NCBI RefSeq assembly: GCF_010020825.1
Contig: NZ_JAACJE010000001.1
Span: 3,658,001-3,722,000 of the forward strand
Direction of reading: 5' to 3'
From: Acidovorax sp. 210-6
Lineage (GTDB): Bacteria > Pseudomonadota > Gammaproteobacteria > Burkholderiales > Burkholderiaceae_C
Length of the DNA: 64,000 nucleotides
The notes below the pieces were generated by a model. The model was given only the letters and a program-made list of their open reading frames with translations. It had not been told where the DNA came from and did not search any database. Shown here in pieces: positions 35,780 to 45,558 of the stretch. The translations under genes and the position numbers were made by a program. Positions within the stretch are counted from its first letter, which is position 1; each line of letters starts with the position of its first letter.

Positions 35780-38115
35780 GCCCAACACCCACCCGCGTGC
35801 GCCACAGCCTGATCCTCAAGCTGGTCGGGGTGTCTATCCTGCTGCTGCTCATCGTGCAGGCCGCAGGTTTTGCCGTGGTACATGTCGGCATCGACCGCAA
35901 CGCGCGCCTGCAACTGGCGCGCGAGCTCGACAACGACGAACGCGTGTGGCTGCGCCTGCTGGAGCAAAACGCCGAGCGCCTGCGCCAGGGCTCGGCCCTG
36001 CTGGCGGCCGACTATGGGTTTCGCGCCGCCGTCAGCTCGGACGACCAGCCCACGATCCAGTCCGCGCTGGAGAACCACGGCGCACGCATCGGTGCGGCGG
36101 CCACAGCCCTGCTCGACACCCGCCTGGCGCTGCGCGCGGCCAGCCTGGCGAGCGAGCTGCCGCAGATGCCCGCCGAGCTGCCCCTGGTGGTGCAGGCCCT
36201 GGCCGCGCAACCCCAGGGCAGCCAGGTGGCCGTGATTGCGGGGCGGCCCTACCAATTTGTCATGGTGCCCTTGCGCGCACCGTTGGTGATTGGCTGGGTG
36301 CTCATGGGCTTCCCGGTGGGCCAGCCGCTGGCCGATGAAATGCGCCAACTGCTCGGGGTGGACGTGGCCGTGCGCGTGCAGGCGGGTGCGAGCACCACGC
36401 TGCCGGTGGCCACCGTGCCTGCGCCGGTGCGGGCACGGCTGCTGCAGCCCGGTGCGCTGCCGCTGGAGCTGCAGGCCGGTACGCACACCCTGCTGGTGCG
36501 GGCCCGCGCCCTACCGGCCGTGGGCGGCGAGGTGCACACCCTGCTGTTGCGGTCGGTGGACACCGTGGTGGGGCCGCTGCGCCAGTTGCAACTGCTGCTG
36601 GCCGTCATCACCGCAGCCGGTGTGCTGCTGTTTGCGCTGGGCAACGGCGCCATGGCGCAGCGGCTGACCACCCCGCTGCGCTCGCTGCTCACGGCCACCC
36701 GGCGTCTTGCGGGCGGCGACTACAGCGAACCCCTGCGCCACACCGGGCGCAGCGACGAGATCGGCGACCTGGCGCGCTCTTTTGACGGCATGCGCCTGGA
36801 AATCGCCCGCCAGCAGGCCGAGGTGCGTGACCTGGCCTACCGCGACCGCCTCACCGGCCTGCCCAACCGCGAGCGCTTTCGCCAGGCCGTGATGCAGGCC
36901 ATTGCGGCACAGCCCCCCTTGGGGAGCACACCCCTGGCAGTGCTGCTGCTGGATCTGGACCGTTTCAAGCATGTCAACGACGTGCTGGGCTACGCCTTTG
37001 GCGACCGCCTGCTGCAGGCCGTGGCCCAGCGCCTGCGGCCCCACGCATCCCAGGCCCCCGATCTGGTGGCACGTGTGGGCGGCAACGAATTTGCGCTGCT
37101 GCTGCACGATGCCGACCCCACCCGCGCCCTGAAGGCTGCGCAGACCATCGTGCAGGCCTTTGAGGCGCCTCTGGAGCTGAACGAACAGACCGTGGACCTG
37201 AGCGCCGCCCTGGGCATTGCCTGCTGGCCCGGCCACGCCGCCGACGCCGACGGACTGCTCAACCGCGCCGAAATCGCCATGTACGCCGCCAAGCGCACGC
37301 TCAGTGTGGTGCAGATGTACGACCCTGCGCTGGACTCCTCCAGCGCGCAGACGCTCACCTTGCTGGGCGACCTGCGCCGCGCCGTGGAGCAGGACGAACT
37401 GCGCCTGTTCCTGCAACCCAAGGTGGCGCTGCAGGGCCACCACACCCTGGCCGCCGAGGCCCTGGTACGCTGGCAGCACCCACAGCGCGGTCTGGTACCG
37501 CCCATGCAGTTCATCCCCTTCGCCGAGCAGACGGGCTTTGTGCGCCAGCTCACACTGTGGGTCTTCGAAGCCGCCGCACGCTGGCAGGCGCAGCCCCAGG
37601 CGCGTGCGCTGGGCGTGCGCGTGTCGGTCAACCTGTCCACGCGCGACCTGCTGGATCCCGATCTGAGCCATCGCCTGGATGACATCCTGCAACGCCACGG
37701 TGTGGCGGCCACGGCCTTTTGTCTGGAGATCACCGAAAGCGCCATCATGGACGACCCCCAGCGCGCCGAAGCCATGCTCAACCGCCTGGCGCAGCAGGGG
37801 TTCCGGCTCTCCATCGACGACTTCGGCACCGGCTATTCGTCACTCGCCTACCTGCGCCGCCTGCCGGTACAGGAGCTCAAGATCGACAAGTCCTTCGTCA
37901 TGGGCATGCAAAGCGCCGAGGGTGACGCCATGATCGTGCGCTCCACCATCGACCTGGCGCACAACCTGGGGCTGAGCGTGGTGGCCGAAGGCGTGGAAAG
38001 CGCCGACATCCTGGAGCACCTGCGCAGGCTGAAGTGCGACGAGGCGCAGGGCTACCACATCAGCCGCCCCCTGCCGCTGGACGATTACCTGGCCTGGCAG
38101 GCGCGCCAGGCCTGA
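35776..38115 (+). CDS. Membrane-anchored HAMP-GGDEF-EAL protein with degenerate GGNEF site
   Basis: The 779-residue inner-membrane protein has a first membrane helix at about 14-34, a periplasmic sensor of about 230 residues, a second helix at about 268-290 (LLLAVITAAGVLLFALGNGAM) and a HAMP segment. A GGDEF domain whose site reads GGNEF (435-439) follows, then an EAL domain with EAL at 561-563, ESAIMDDP and DDFGTGYSSLAYL. The Asp-to-Asn change should remove cyclase activity, while the EAL residues I can check look intact, so it is probably a c-di-GMP phosphodiesterase. The start overlaps the cupredoxin-like stop (ATGA). Confidence 0.88.
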   Translation: MSPTPTRVRHSLILKLVGVSILLLLIVQAAGFAVVHVGIDRNARLQLARELDNDERVWLRLLEQNAERLRQGSALLAADYGFRAAVSSDDQPTIQSALENHGARIGAAATALLDTRLALRAASLASELPQMPAELPLVVQALAAQPQGSQVAVIAGRPYQFVMVPLRAPLVIGWVLMGFPVGQPLADEMRQLLGVDVAVRVQAGASTTLPVATVPAPVRARLLQPGALPLELQAGTHTLLVRARALPAVGGEVHTLLLRSVDTVVGPLRQLQLLLAVITAAGVLLFALGNGAMAQRLTTPLRSLLTATRRLAGGDYSEPLRHTGRSDEIGDLARSFDGMRLEIARQQAEVRDLAYRDRLTGLPNRERFRQAVMQAIAAQPPLGSTPLAVLLLDLDRFKHVNDVLGYAFGDRLLQAVAQRLRPHASQAPDLVARVGGNEFALLLHDADPTRALKAAQTIVQAFEAPLELNEQTVDLSAALGIACWPGHAADADGLLNRAEIAMYAAKRTLSVVQMYDPALDSSSAQTLTLLGDLRRAVEQDELRLFLQPKVALQGHHTLAAEALVRWQHPQRGLVPPMQFIPFAEQTGFVRQLTLWVFEAAARWQAQPQARALGVRVSVNLSTRDLLDPDLSHRLDDILQRHGVAATAFCLEITESAIMDDPQRAEAMLNRLAQQGFRLSIDDFGTGYSSLAYLRRLPVQELKIDKSFVMGMQSAEGDAMIVRSTIDLAHNLGLSVVAEGVESADILEHLRRLKCDEAQGYHISRPLPLDDYLAWQARQA

Positions 38116-38134
38116 GAGCAACCCCGGCGCGGAA

Positions 38135-39835
38135 TCATTGGCCCGGGGCGTGGTAGCGCCGCGCGCTGGCGCCGCCATCCAAAGCCTGGGGGGGCGGCGT
38201 GGACGCAGCCGCTGCGGTGCCCTGGCTGGGACCGGACCAGTCGCGGTCATCGCGCGCGCTGCGCTCCAGCCGGAAAGCGCTCACCACCTGGGTCAGGCGC
38301 CCTGCCTGCTCCTTGAGGCTGTCGGCCGCCGCCGCGCCCTGCTCCACCAAGGCCGCGTTCTGCTGGGTCATCACCTCCAATTCGCCCACCGACTGGCTCA
38401 CCTGCCCGATGCGCTGGCTTTGCTCCTGCGCGGACTGGGTGATCTCGGCCATGATGTCCGACACCTTGCGCACGGCGCCCACCAGTTCATCCATGGTGCT
38501 GCCCGCACGGTGCACCTGCTCGCCTCCTTGCTCGACCTGCTGCACGCTGGCGCCGATCAGGGCCTTGATCTCGCGCGCCGCCGTGGCCGCGCGGCCCGCC
38601 AGGTTGCGCACCTCGCCCGCCACCACCGCAAAGCCGCGCCCCTGCTCGCCTGCGCGGGCCGCTTCCACAGCAGCGTTGAGCGCCAGGATGTTGGTCTGGA
38701 AGGCAATGCCGTCGATCACCCCGGTGATGTCGGCGATCTTGCGCGAGCTGGCGCTGATGGACTCCATGGTCTGCACCACCTGCGTCACCGCCTGCCCACC
38801 GCGCGTTGCCGTCTGCGAGGCGCTGGAGGTCAGGTGGTTGGCCTGGTGTGCGGAATCCGCGCTCTGCGACACGGTGCCGGTCAGATCGGCCAGCGCCGCG
38901 GCACTGGCCTGAAGGTTGTGCGAGGTCAGTTCGGTGCGCTGACTCAGATCGAGGTTGCCCGACGCGACCTCCGAGCTGGCCGTGAGGATGGAATCGGCCG
39001 CCTGGCTGATCTCGGCCACCAGGGCGCGCAGGCGCTCCTGCATGGCGGCAATGGCGTCGAGCAGGCGGCCGGTTTCGTCGTGGATGCGCACTTCAATGGC
39101 CGAGGTCAAATCGCCGCGCGCAATGCGCTCTGCCACCACGACCGCGCGGCCAATCGGCAACGTGATACTGGCCGTGATGCGCCGCGCAATCCACCATCCC
39201 AGCAACGCAGCCACCGCCACCAGCCCCGCACCCAGACCGCGCGCCTGGCCCTGCAGTCGCTCGGCCTGCTCGGCCGATGCCGCATTGAGCTGGTTCTGCC
39301 GCTCGATCAGCTCCGCCAGCTTGGCGCGCCAGGCGCTCTCGGCGGGCGCGGCGCGGGTCATCAGCGTGAGCGTGGCGCTCACGGTGTCGCCGTCTTCGAT
39401 GGCCTTGAGGGCGGTTTCCATTTCGGGGCGGGCTTTCTGGGCCAGGGCCTCGATGTCGCTCAGCAGCTGTTGCTGCTCCGGCGTCGTGTCTGCCGAGGCA
39501 AAGAGCTTGGCCAGCGCCGCCTGATGCTGCTGGTAGTCCTGCAGCGATTTGCGCGCCGCTGCAATCTGCGCCTGGGCCTGCTGGCCGTCGATTTCGTTCA
39601 ACATGGCGGCCGAGCGGCTCTGGATGCCCAGGGCACCCACCGTCTCCAGCATGGTGTTGACCCGCTTGGCCTTGGCCGCACCGGGGCCGGTGATGGCGCG
39701 CATCTGCTGGTTGACCGTGTGCAGCGACCACAGCCCTCCGGCGGCAATGCCCATCATCAGCACCAGCAGGCAGCCAAACCCCAGGCGCAGCCGTGCTGCG
39801 ATGGAGAGCGAAGTGAGCGTCTGGGCTAGGGACAT
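38135..39835 (-). CDS. Methyl-accepting chemotaxis protein
   Basis: The 566-residue chemoreceptor has a membrane helix near residues 12-35, a periplasmic helical-bundle sensor of about 150 residues, a second helix (GLGAGLVAVAALLGWWIARRI), a HAMP domain and a cytoplasmic coiled-coil. The signalling tip is [37 protein letters not shown]. There is no C-terminal CheR-binding pentapeptide. The ligand is unknown. ATG 39835 has a GGAGG ribosome-binding sequence. It converges on the GGDEF-EAL gene with 19 bases between. Confidence 0.92.
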   Translation of the reverse strand: MSLAQTLTSLSIAARLRLGFGCLLVLMMGIAAGGLWSLHTVNQQMRAITGPGAAKAKRVNTMLETVGALGIQSRSAAMLNEIDGQQAQAQIAAARKSLQDYQQHQAALAKLFASADTTPEQQQLLSDIEALAQKARPEMETALKAIEDGDTVSATLTLMTRAAPAESAWRAKLAELIERQNQLNAASAEQAERLQGQARGLGAGLVAVAALLGWWIARRITASITLPIGRAVVVAERIARGDLTSAIEVRIHDETGRLLDAIAAMQERLRALVAEISQAADSILTASSEVASGNLDLSQRTELTSHNLQASAAALADLTGTVSQSADSAHQANHLTSSASQTATRGGQAVTQVVQTMESISASSRKIADITGVIDGIAFQTNILALNAAVEAARAGEQGRGFAVVAGEVRNLAGRAATAAREIKALIGASVQQVEQGGEQVHRAGSTMDELVGAVRKVSDIMAEITQSAQEQSQRIGQVSQSVGELEVMTQQNAALVEQGAAAADSLKEQAGRLTQVVSAFRLERSARDDRDWSGPSQGTAAAASTPPPQALDGGASARRYHAPGQ

Positions 39836-39890
39836 AACAAAACCTCCGGTGCCAATGGCAGCAAACCCATGTGGGATGCGGCCCCCGAGT

Positions 39891-39903
39891 GTATTGACAA
39901 TAC
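39891..39903. promoter_or_regulatory. 13-bp palindrome between chemoreceptor and rluF
   Basis: GTATTG-A-CAATAC is a perfect inverted repeat in the divergent spacer, about 60 bp from the chemoreceptor start and 85 bp from the rluF start. It could be an operator; no regulator is nearby. Confidence 0.35.
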
Positions 39904-39986
39904 GTTACGCTGTGTACGGGAGATCATGTGGGTTTTCCATGTAAGCATGTGCGCTGTGCATGGGCCCGAATGAGACAATCCGGCCC

Positions 39987-40883
39987 ATGCAAGCCAAGAA
40001 GCCCGCCCCGCGCCCCCTGCAGCCCTCCCCAGCGCCCGGCGGCGCCGAGCCCGCCGCCCAAGGTACGCGGCTGAACAAGCGCCTGGCGGAGCTGGGCCTG
40101 TGCTCGCGCCGCGAAGCCGACGACTGGATTGCACGCGGCTGGGTACAGGTCAATGGCAAGGTGGCCGAAATGGGAACCCGGGTGCAGCCGCAGGACCGCG
40201 TCACCGTGCAGCAGGCCGCGCAGCGCCAGCAGGACAGCCGCGTCACCATCCTGCTGAACAAGCCCATCGGCTACGTCTCGGGCCAGGCCGAGGACGGGCA
40301 TGAGCCTGCCGTAACGCTCATCAACCCGCGCACACACTGGCGCGACGACCCCAGCGGCCTGCGTTTCTCGCCGCCGCACCTGCGCGGCCTGGCGCCGGCC
40401 GGGCGGCTGGACATCGACTCCGTGGGCCTGCTCGTGCTCACGCAGGACGGGCGCGTGGCGCGGCAGATCATTGGCGAAGACTCCACCATGGACAAGGAAT
40501 ACCTCGTGCGCGTGGTGTACCAGGGGCCGGGCCCGCTGCGCGCCCTGCCGCCGGGCGCGCGCGCCGAGCCGCTGCAGGAGATCGACGAGCGCGACCCCGT
40601 CAGCACCAACGTGCAGGCGGTGTTCCCGCGCGAGCAACTCGAACGCCTGCGCCACGGCCTGAGCCTGGACGGCCAGCCGCTCAAGCCCGCCAAGGTGGAA
40701 TGGCAGAACCCCGAGCAACTGCGCTTTGTGCTGCAGGAGGGCAAGAAGCGCCAGATCCGCCGCATGTGCGAACTGGTGGGCCTGAAGGTGGTGGGCCTCA
40801 AACGCATCCGCATCGGCCGTGTCACACTGGGCAACCTGCCCGTGGGGCAGTGGCGCTACCTGGGCCCGCACGAACGCTTCTGA
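39987..40883 (+). CDS. rluF: 23S rRNA pseudouridine synthase, RluF type
   Basis: The 298-residue enzyme has an N-terminal S4 RNA-binding domain ([21 protein letters not shown]) and a pseudouridine synthase domain. The catalytic motif is [18 protein letters not shown] (Asp142), and [16 protein letters not shown] lies near the C-terminus. The RQIRRMCE form and overall length fit RluF (U2604 of 23S rRNA) better than RluB/RluE. ATG 39987 is preferred to ATG 39960 because the S4 domain is preceded by a short Pro/Ala-rich leader in either case; the choice is not certain. Confidence 0.88.
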   Translation: MQAKKPAPRPLQPSPAPGGAEPAAQGTRLNKRLAELGLCSRREADDWIARGWVQVNGKVAEMGTRVQPQDRVTVQQAAQRQQDSRVTILLNKPIGYVSGQAEDGHEPAVTLINPRTHWRDDPSGLRFSPPHLRGLAPAGRLDIDSVGLLVLTQDGRVARQIIGEDSTMDKEYLVRVVYQGPGPLRALPPGARAEPLQEIDERDPVSTNVQAVFPREQLERLRHGLSLDGQPLKPAKVEWQNPEQLRFVLQEGKKRQIRRMCELVGLKVVGLKRIRIGRVTLGNLPVGQWRYLGPHERF

Positions 40884-40929
40884 CAGCCCGTGCTCCAGGG
40901 CGCGCCCTGGCCTTTTGTTCGGAGCGCGC

Positions 40930-42225
40930 ATGTCCCCTTCCACACCGCCCCAACCGGGCAAAAAATCCCAGGCCGCGCGCGCAGCCTTGCAATCGCTGCG
41001 CCCCGCCGACCTGCGCGGCGCGGCGCGCCTGGCCACCCAGGCCACGGCAGGCGTGGCGCGCATTGCCGAGGGCGTGCACCGCTCGGTGCTGGACACCCTG
41101 GGCCTGCCCGGCGCGGCCACGCCGGGGCGCACACGCGGCATCACCGGCCTGGTGTACCAAAGCATCCACGGGGTGACGCATTGGGTGGACGTGGGCGTGC
41201 AGGCCGCACTGCGGCGGCTGGAGCCCACGCTGGAGCGCGCAGGCATGGGTGCGCAAACGGCGCCCTCGCCCGAACGCGAGGCACTGCTGTCCGCACTGAA
41301 CGGCGTGATGGGCGACCGCCTGGCCGCCGATGCCAACCCCCTGGCCCTGCCCATGGAACTGCGCCAGCACGGCCACGCACTGGACCTGGCCGCACTGCGC
41401 GCCAGTGGCAAGGCCACCGGCAAGGTGCTGCTGCTGGTGCACGGCCTGTGCATGAACGACCTGCAATGGCAGCGCGCAGGCCACGACCACGGCGCACACC
41501 TGGCCCAGGCGCTGGGCTACACCCCCGTGTACCTGCGCTACAACACCGGCCAACACACCTCCACCAACGGGCAGGCCCTGGCAGAGCGCCTGGAAGCCCT
41601 GCTGCAAGACTGGCCCGTGCCGGTGCAAGAGCTGAGCGTACTGGCCCACAGCATGGGCGGGCTGGTGGTGCGCGCCGCCTGCCACAGCGCCGCCACGGCA
41701 GGCCAGCGCTGGCCCGCAGCCCTGCGGCATATGGTGTTTTTGGGCACCCCGCACCATGGCGCACCGCTGGAGCGCGCCGGCCACTGGGTGGATGTGCTGC
41801 TGGACAGCACCCCCTACAGCCGACCCTTCGCGCGCCTGGGCCAGCTGCGCAGCGCGGGCATCACCGACCTGCGCTACGGCCATGTGCTGGACGCCGACTG
41901 GCAGGGCCGCGATCGCTTTCGCCGCAGCCCCGACACCCGCACCCCCTTGCCCCTGCCCGCAGGGGTGGCCTGCTACACCGTGGCCGCCACGCTGGCTGCG
42001 CGCCGCAGCCCCCTGGCCGAACGCCTGGTGGGCGACGGCCTGGTGCCCCTGCGCAGTGCCCTGGGCCTGCACGACGACCCGGCCCGCTGCCTGGCCTTTG
42101 CCAAGCCGCACCAGTACCTGACCTTTGGCACGGGGCACCTGGATCTGCTCAGCGATGCGGGCGTGGCGCAGAAGATCGTGCATTGGCTGCAGGGCGTGCA
42201 GGCATCTGCAACCAATGCGCCATGA
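40930..42225 (+). CDS. Alpha/beta hydrolase (PGAP1/lipase-like)
   Basis: The 431-residue cytoplasmic protein has a helical N-terminal region of about 140 residues and an alpha/beta hydrolase domain. HGLCMNDLQW carries the oxyanion region, LAHSMGGLVVRAA the nucleophile serine (AHSMG elbow), and FLGTPHHGAPLERAGHW the PGAP1/lipase-type loop. A late Asp (VGDGLVPLRSALG) and His (FGTGHLDLL) could complete the triad. It likely acts on an ester or lipid, but the substrate is unknown. ATG 40930 follows GGAG. It lies between rluF and htpG. Confidence 0.8.
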   Translation: MSPSTPPQPGKKSQAARAALQSLRPADLRGAARLATQATAGVARIAEGVHRSVLDTLGLPGAATPGRTRGITGLVYQSIHGVTHWVDVGVQAALRRLEPTLERAGMGAQTAPSPEREALLSALNGVMGDRLAADANPLALPMELRQHGHALDLAALRASGKATGKVLLLVHGLCMNDLQWQRAGHDHGAHLAQALGYTPVYLRYNTGQHTSTNGQALAERLEALLQDWPVPVQELSVLAHSMGGLVVRAACHSAATAGQRWPAALRHMVFLGTPHHGAPLERAGHWVDVLLDSTPYSRPFARLGQLRSAGITDLRYGHVLDADWQGRDRFRRSPDTRTPLPLPAGVACYTVAATLAARRSPLAERLVGDGLVPLRSALGLHDDPARCLAFAKPHQYLTFGTGHLDLLSDAGVAQKIVHWLQGVQASATNAP

Positions 42226-42247
42226 CACGCATGGCTTGGTCAACGCC

Positions 42248-42274
42248 CTTGAAAGCCGCCCGCCCGCCCATAAT
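42248..42274 (+). promoter_or_regulatory. Heat-shock (sigma-32-type) promoter of htpG
   Basis: CTTGAAA (42248-42254), 12 bases, then CCCATAAT (42267-42274). This matches the sigma-32 consensus (CTTGAAA, a spacer, CCCATNT). Transcription would start near 42281, giving a leader of about 65 bases before the htpG ATG. It lies just after the hydrolase stop. Confidence 0.75.
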
Positions 42275-42345
42275 TGCCCGCCTGCGGCGCCTGCCTGCGT
42301 GCGGGGCGCCTTCTTTCGCCTTGGATTTGTCCTTTTTGAACCCCT

Positions 42346-44296
<1,951 letters not shown>

Positions 44297-44298
<2 letters not shown>

Positions 44299-44366
44299 TT
44301 TGAAGAAAAATGGCCTCTGACGCTCGTGGAATGGGCGCTAGTAGCTATAAAAAAATGAGCGAATAG
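44297..44366 (+). repeat. Dispersed palindromic repeat, copy F
   Basis: TTTGAAGAAAAATGGCCTC, TGACGCTCGTGGAATGGGC and GCTAGTAGCTATAAAAAAATG, directly after the htpG stop and before its terminator. The rest of the gap to 44467 holds only that terminator. Confidence 0.75.
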
Positions 44367-44400
44367 CCCCGGTGGGATGGAAATTCTGCCGGGGTTTTGT
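44367..44400 (+). terminator. Rho-independent terminator of htpG
   Basis: CCCCGG (44367-44372) and CCGGGG (44389-44394) form the stem around a 16-base loop; TTTTGTCTT follows. It may act in both directions for the convergent kinase gene. Confidence 0.75.
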
Positions 44401-44467
44401 CTTGGGCTTGGGGGTGCTGTAGCCCTAGCGGAGATGTGGAGCTCAACCGCGTCCACCCGATGGCCGG

Positions 44468-45496
44468 TCATGGCGTTTGCAAGTCGAGCGCCTTCCACGC
44501 GGCGAACACATCCACCTGCTTGCGCAGCCAATCCACGGGCATCGGGCTGGTTCCCCAGTGGTGCAAGCGCCCGAGGGCCTCGCCCATGTTCCACAGGTGC
44601 CGCAGTTGGACGAACAGCGGTAGCGCGGCCATGTCCGCTGGCGTGACCTCGCCACCGGCGCTGCGGTAGCCCTGGAGGTAGTGCGCCCACCGTTCCAGTA
44701 GCAGCTCGTCGGGTTCCTTGAGGCTCTTGCGCGTCAGGTAGGACCAGGGCATCACGCACAGGTCGTAGGCCAGGAAGCCCGGCCCGGCGTCGTCAAAGTC
44801 AAAAAACACAGCACTTTTGGCACCGTCGGCATTCGTGGCGATGTGGTTGTTGAAACCATGCGTGTCGCCGTGGCAGATGACGCGGCTCAGCCCACCCTTG
44901 GCCTGGGCCAGTTCGGCCAGCAGGCCTTGCACCAACTGGCGGTAGGTGTTCAGCAACTCCAGGTCCAGCTCGGGGTGCGTGTGCAGATAGGCCAGGGTTT
45001 GCTCCGCCAGGTGACTGCCGTTCAGGGTGTATCGGCTGGGCGGGCCAGCATAGTCGCGGGCCGTCATGTGGATGCGAGCCAACGTGCCGCCTGTCTGCTC
45101 GAAGTCTTCCAGCGTGTCCGGCACGGCGCCTGGCGCATGCCGGAACAACGCCATGGCGCGCAGCCCTTCGGGGAAACGCAGTTCCACATGGGTGCGCCCC
45201 TGGGCAGTTGACACCGGCACAGCCACGGCCACGCCATGGGCGTCGAGGTGCGCCAGGAGTGATAGCTCGAAATCGGCGTTGAAATCCCCGCGCGGGCGGA
45301 TGGAATACAGCCGAACGACGTACCTGCTTCCATCGACAGAGCGCAGTGCGTAGTTGTCGTTCAGGCCCCGGCGAATCAGGTGGCACTGCTGCACCGCAAG
45401 GCCGTGGTGCTGCTCCACCCAGCGCGCGATAGAGGATGCGGCCGCGGTCGTGTGGGCGGTGACGAGATCAGGGTCGTGGCGTTGGGTGGCATGCAT
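44468..45496 (-). CDS. Aminoglycoside phosphotransferase-fold kinase
   Basis: The 342-residue protein has the APH/choline-kinase fold. RRGLNDNYALRSVDGSRYVVRLY is the N-lobe nucleotide-binding region, ICHGDTHGFNNHI the catalytic loop (His209, Asp211) and VFFDFDDAGPGFLAYDLCVM the metal-binding segment. The substrate is unknown; relatives phosphorylate small molecules or proteins. ATG 45496 is chosen; the frame continues upstream into the next kinase gene antisense to nothing useful. It lies 62 bp downstream of the SrkA-like kinase gene on the same strand, giving a tandem pair of related kinases. Confidence 0.85.
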   Translation of the reverse strand: MHATQRHDPDLVTAHTTAAASSIARWVEQHHGLAVQQCHLIRRGLNDNYALRSVDGSRYVVRLYSIRPRGDFNADFELSLLAHLDAHGVAVAVPVSTAQGRTHVELRFPEGLRAMALFRHAPGAVPDTLEDFEQTGGTLARIHMTARDYAGPPSRYTLNGSHLAEQTLAYLHTHPELDLELLNTYRQLVQGLLAELAQAKGGLSRVICHGDTHGFNNHIATNADGAKSAVFFDFDDAGPGFLAYDLCVMPWSYLTRKSLKEPDELLLERWAHYLQGYRSAGGEVTPADMAALPLFVQLRHLWNMGEALGRLHHWGTSPMPVDWLRKQVDVFAAWKALDLQTP

Positions 45497-45558
45497 GGTG
45501 CATTGTCCCTGCGTTCCAGGCCTGCTGCCGGAGCTGCTGCCACGGCTAGAACCGGGCC

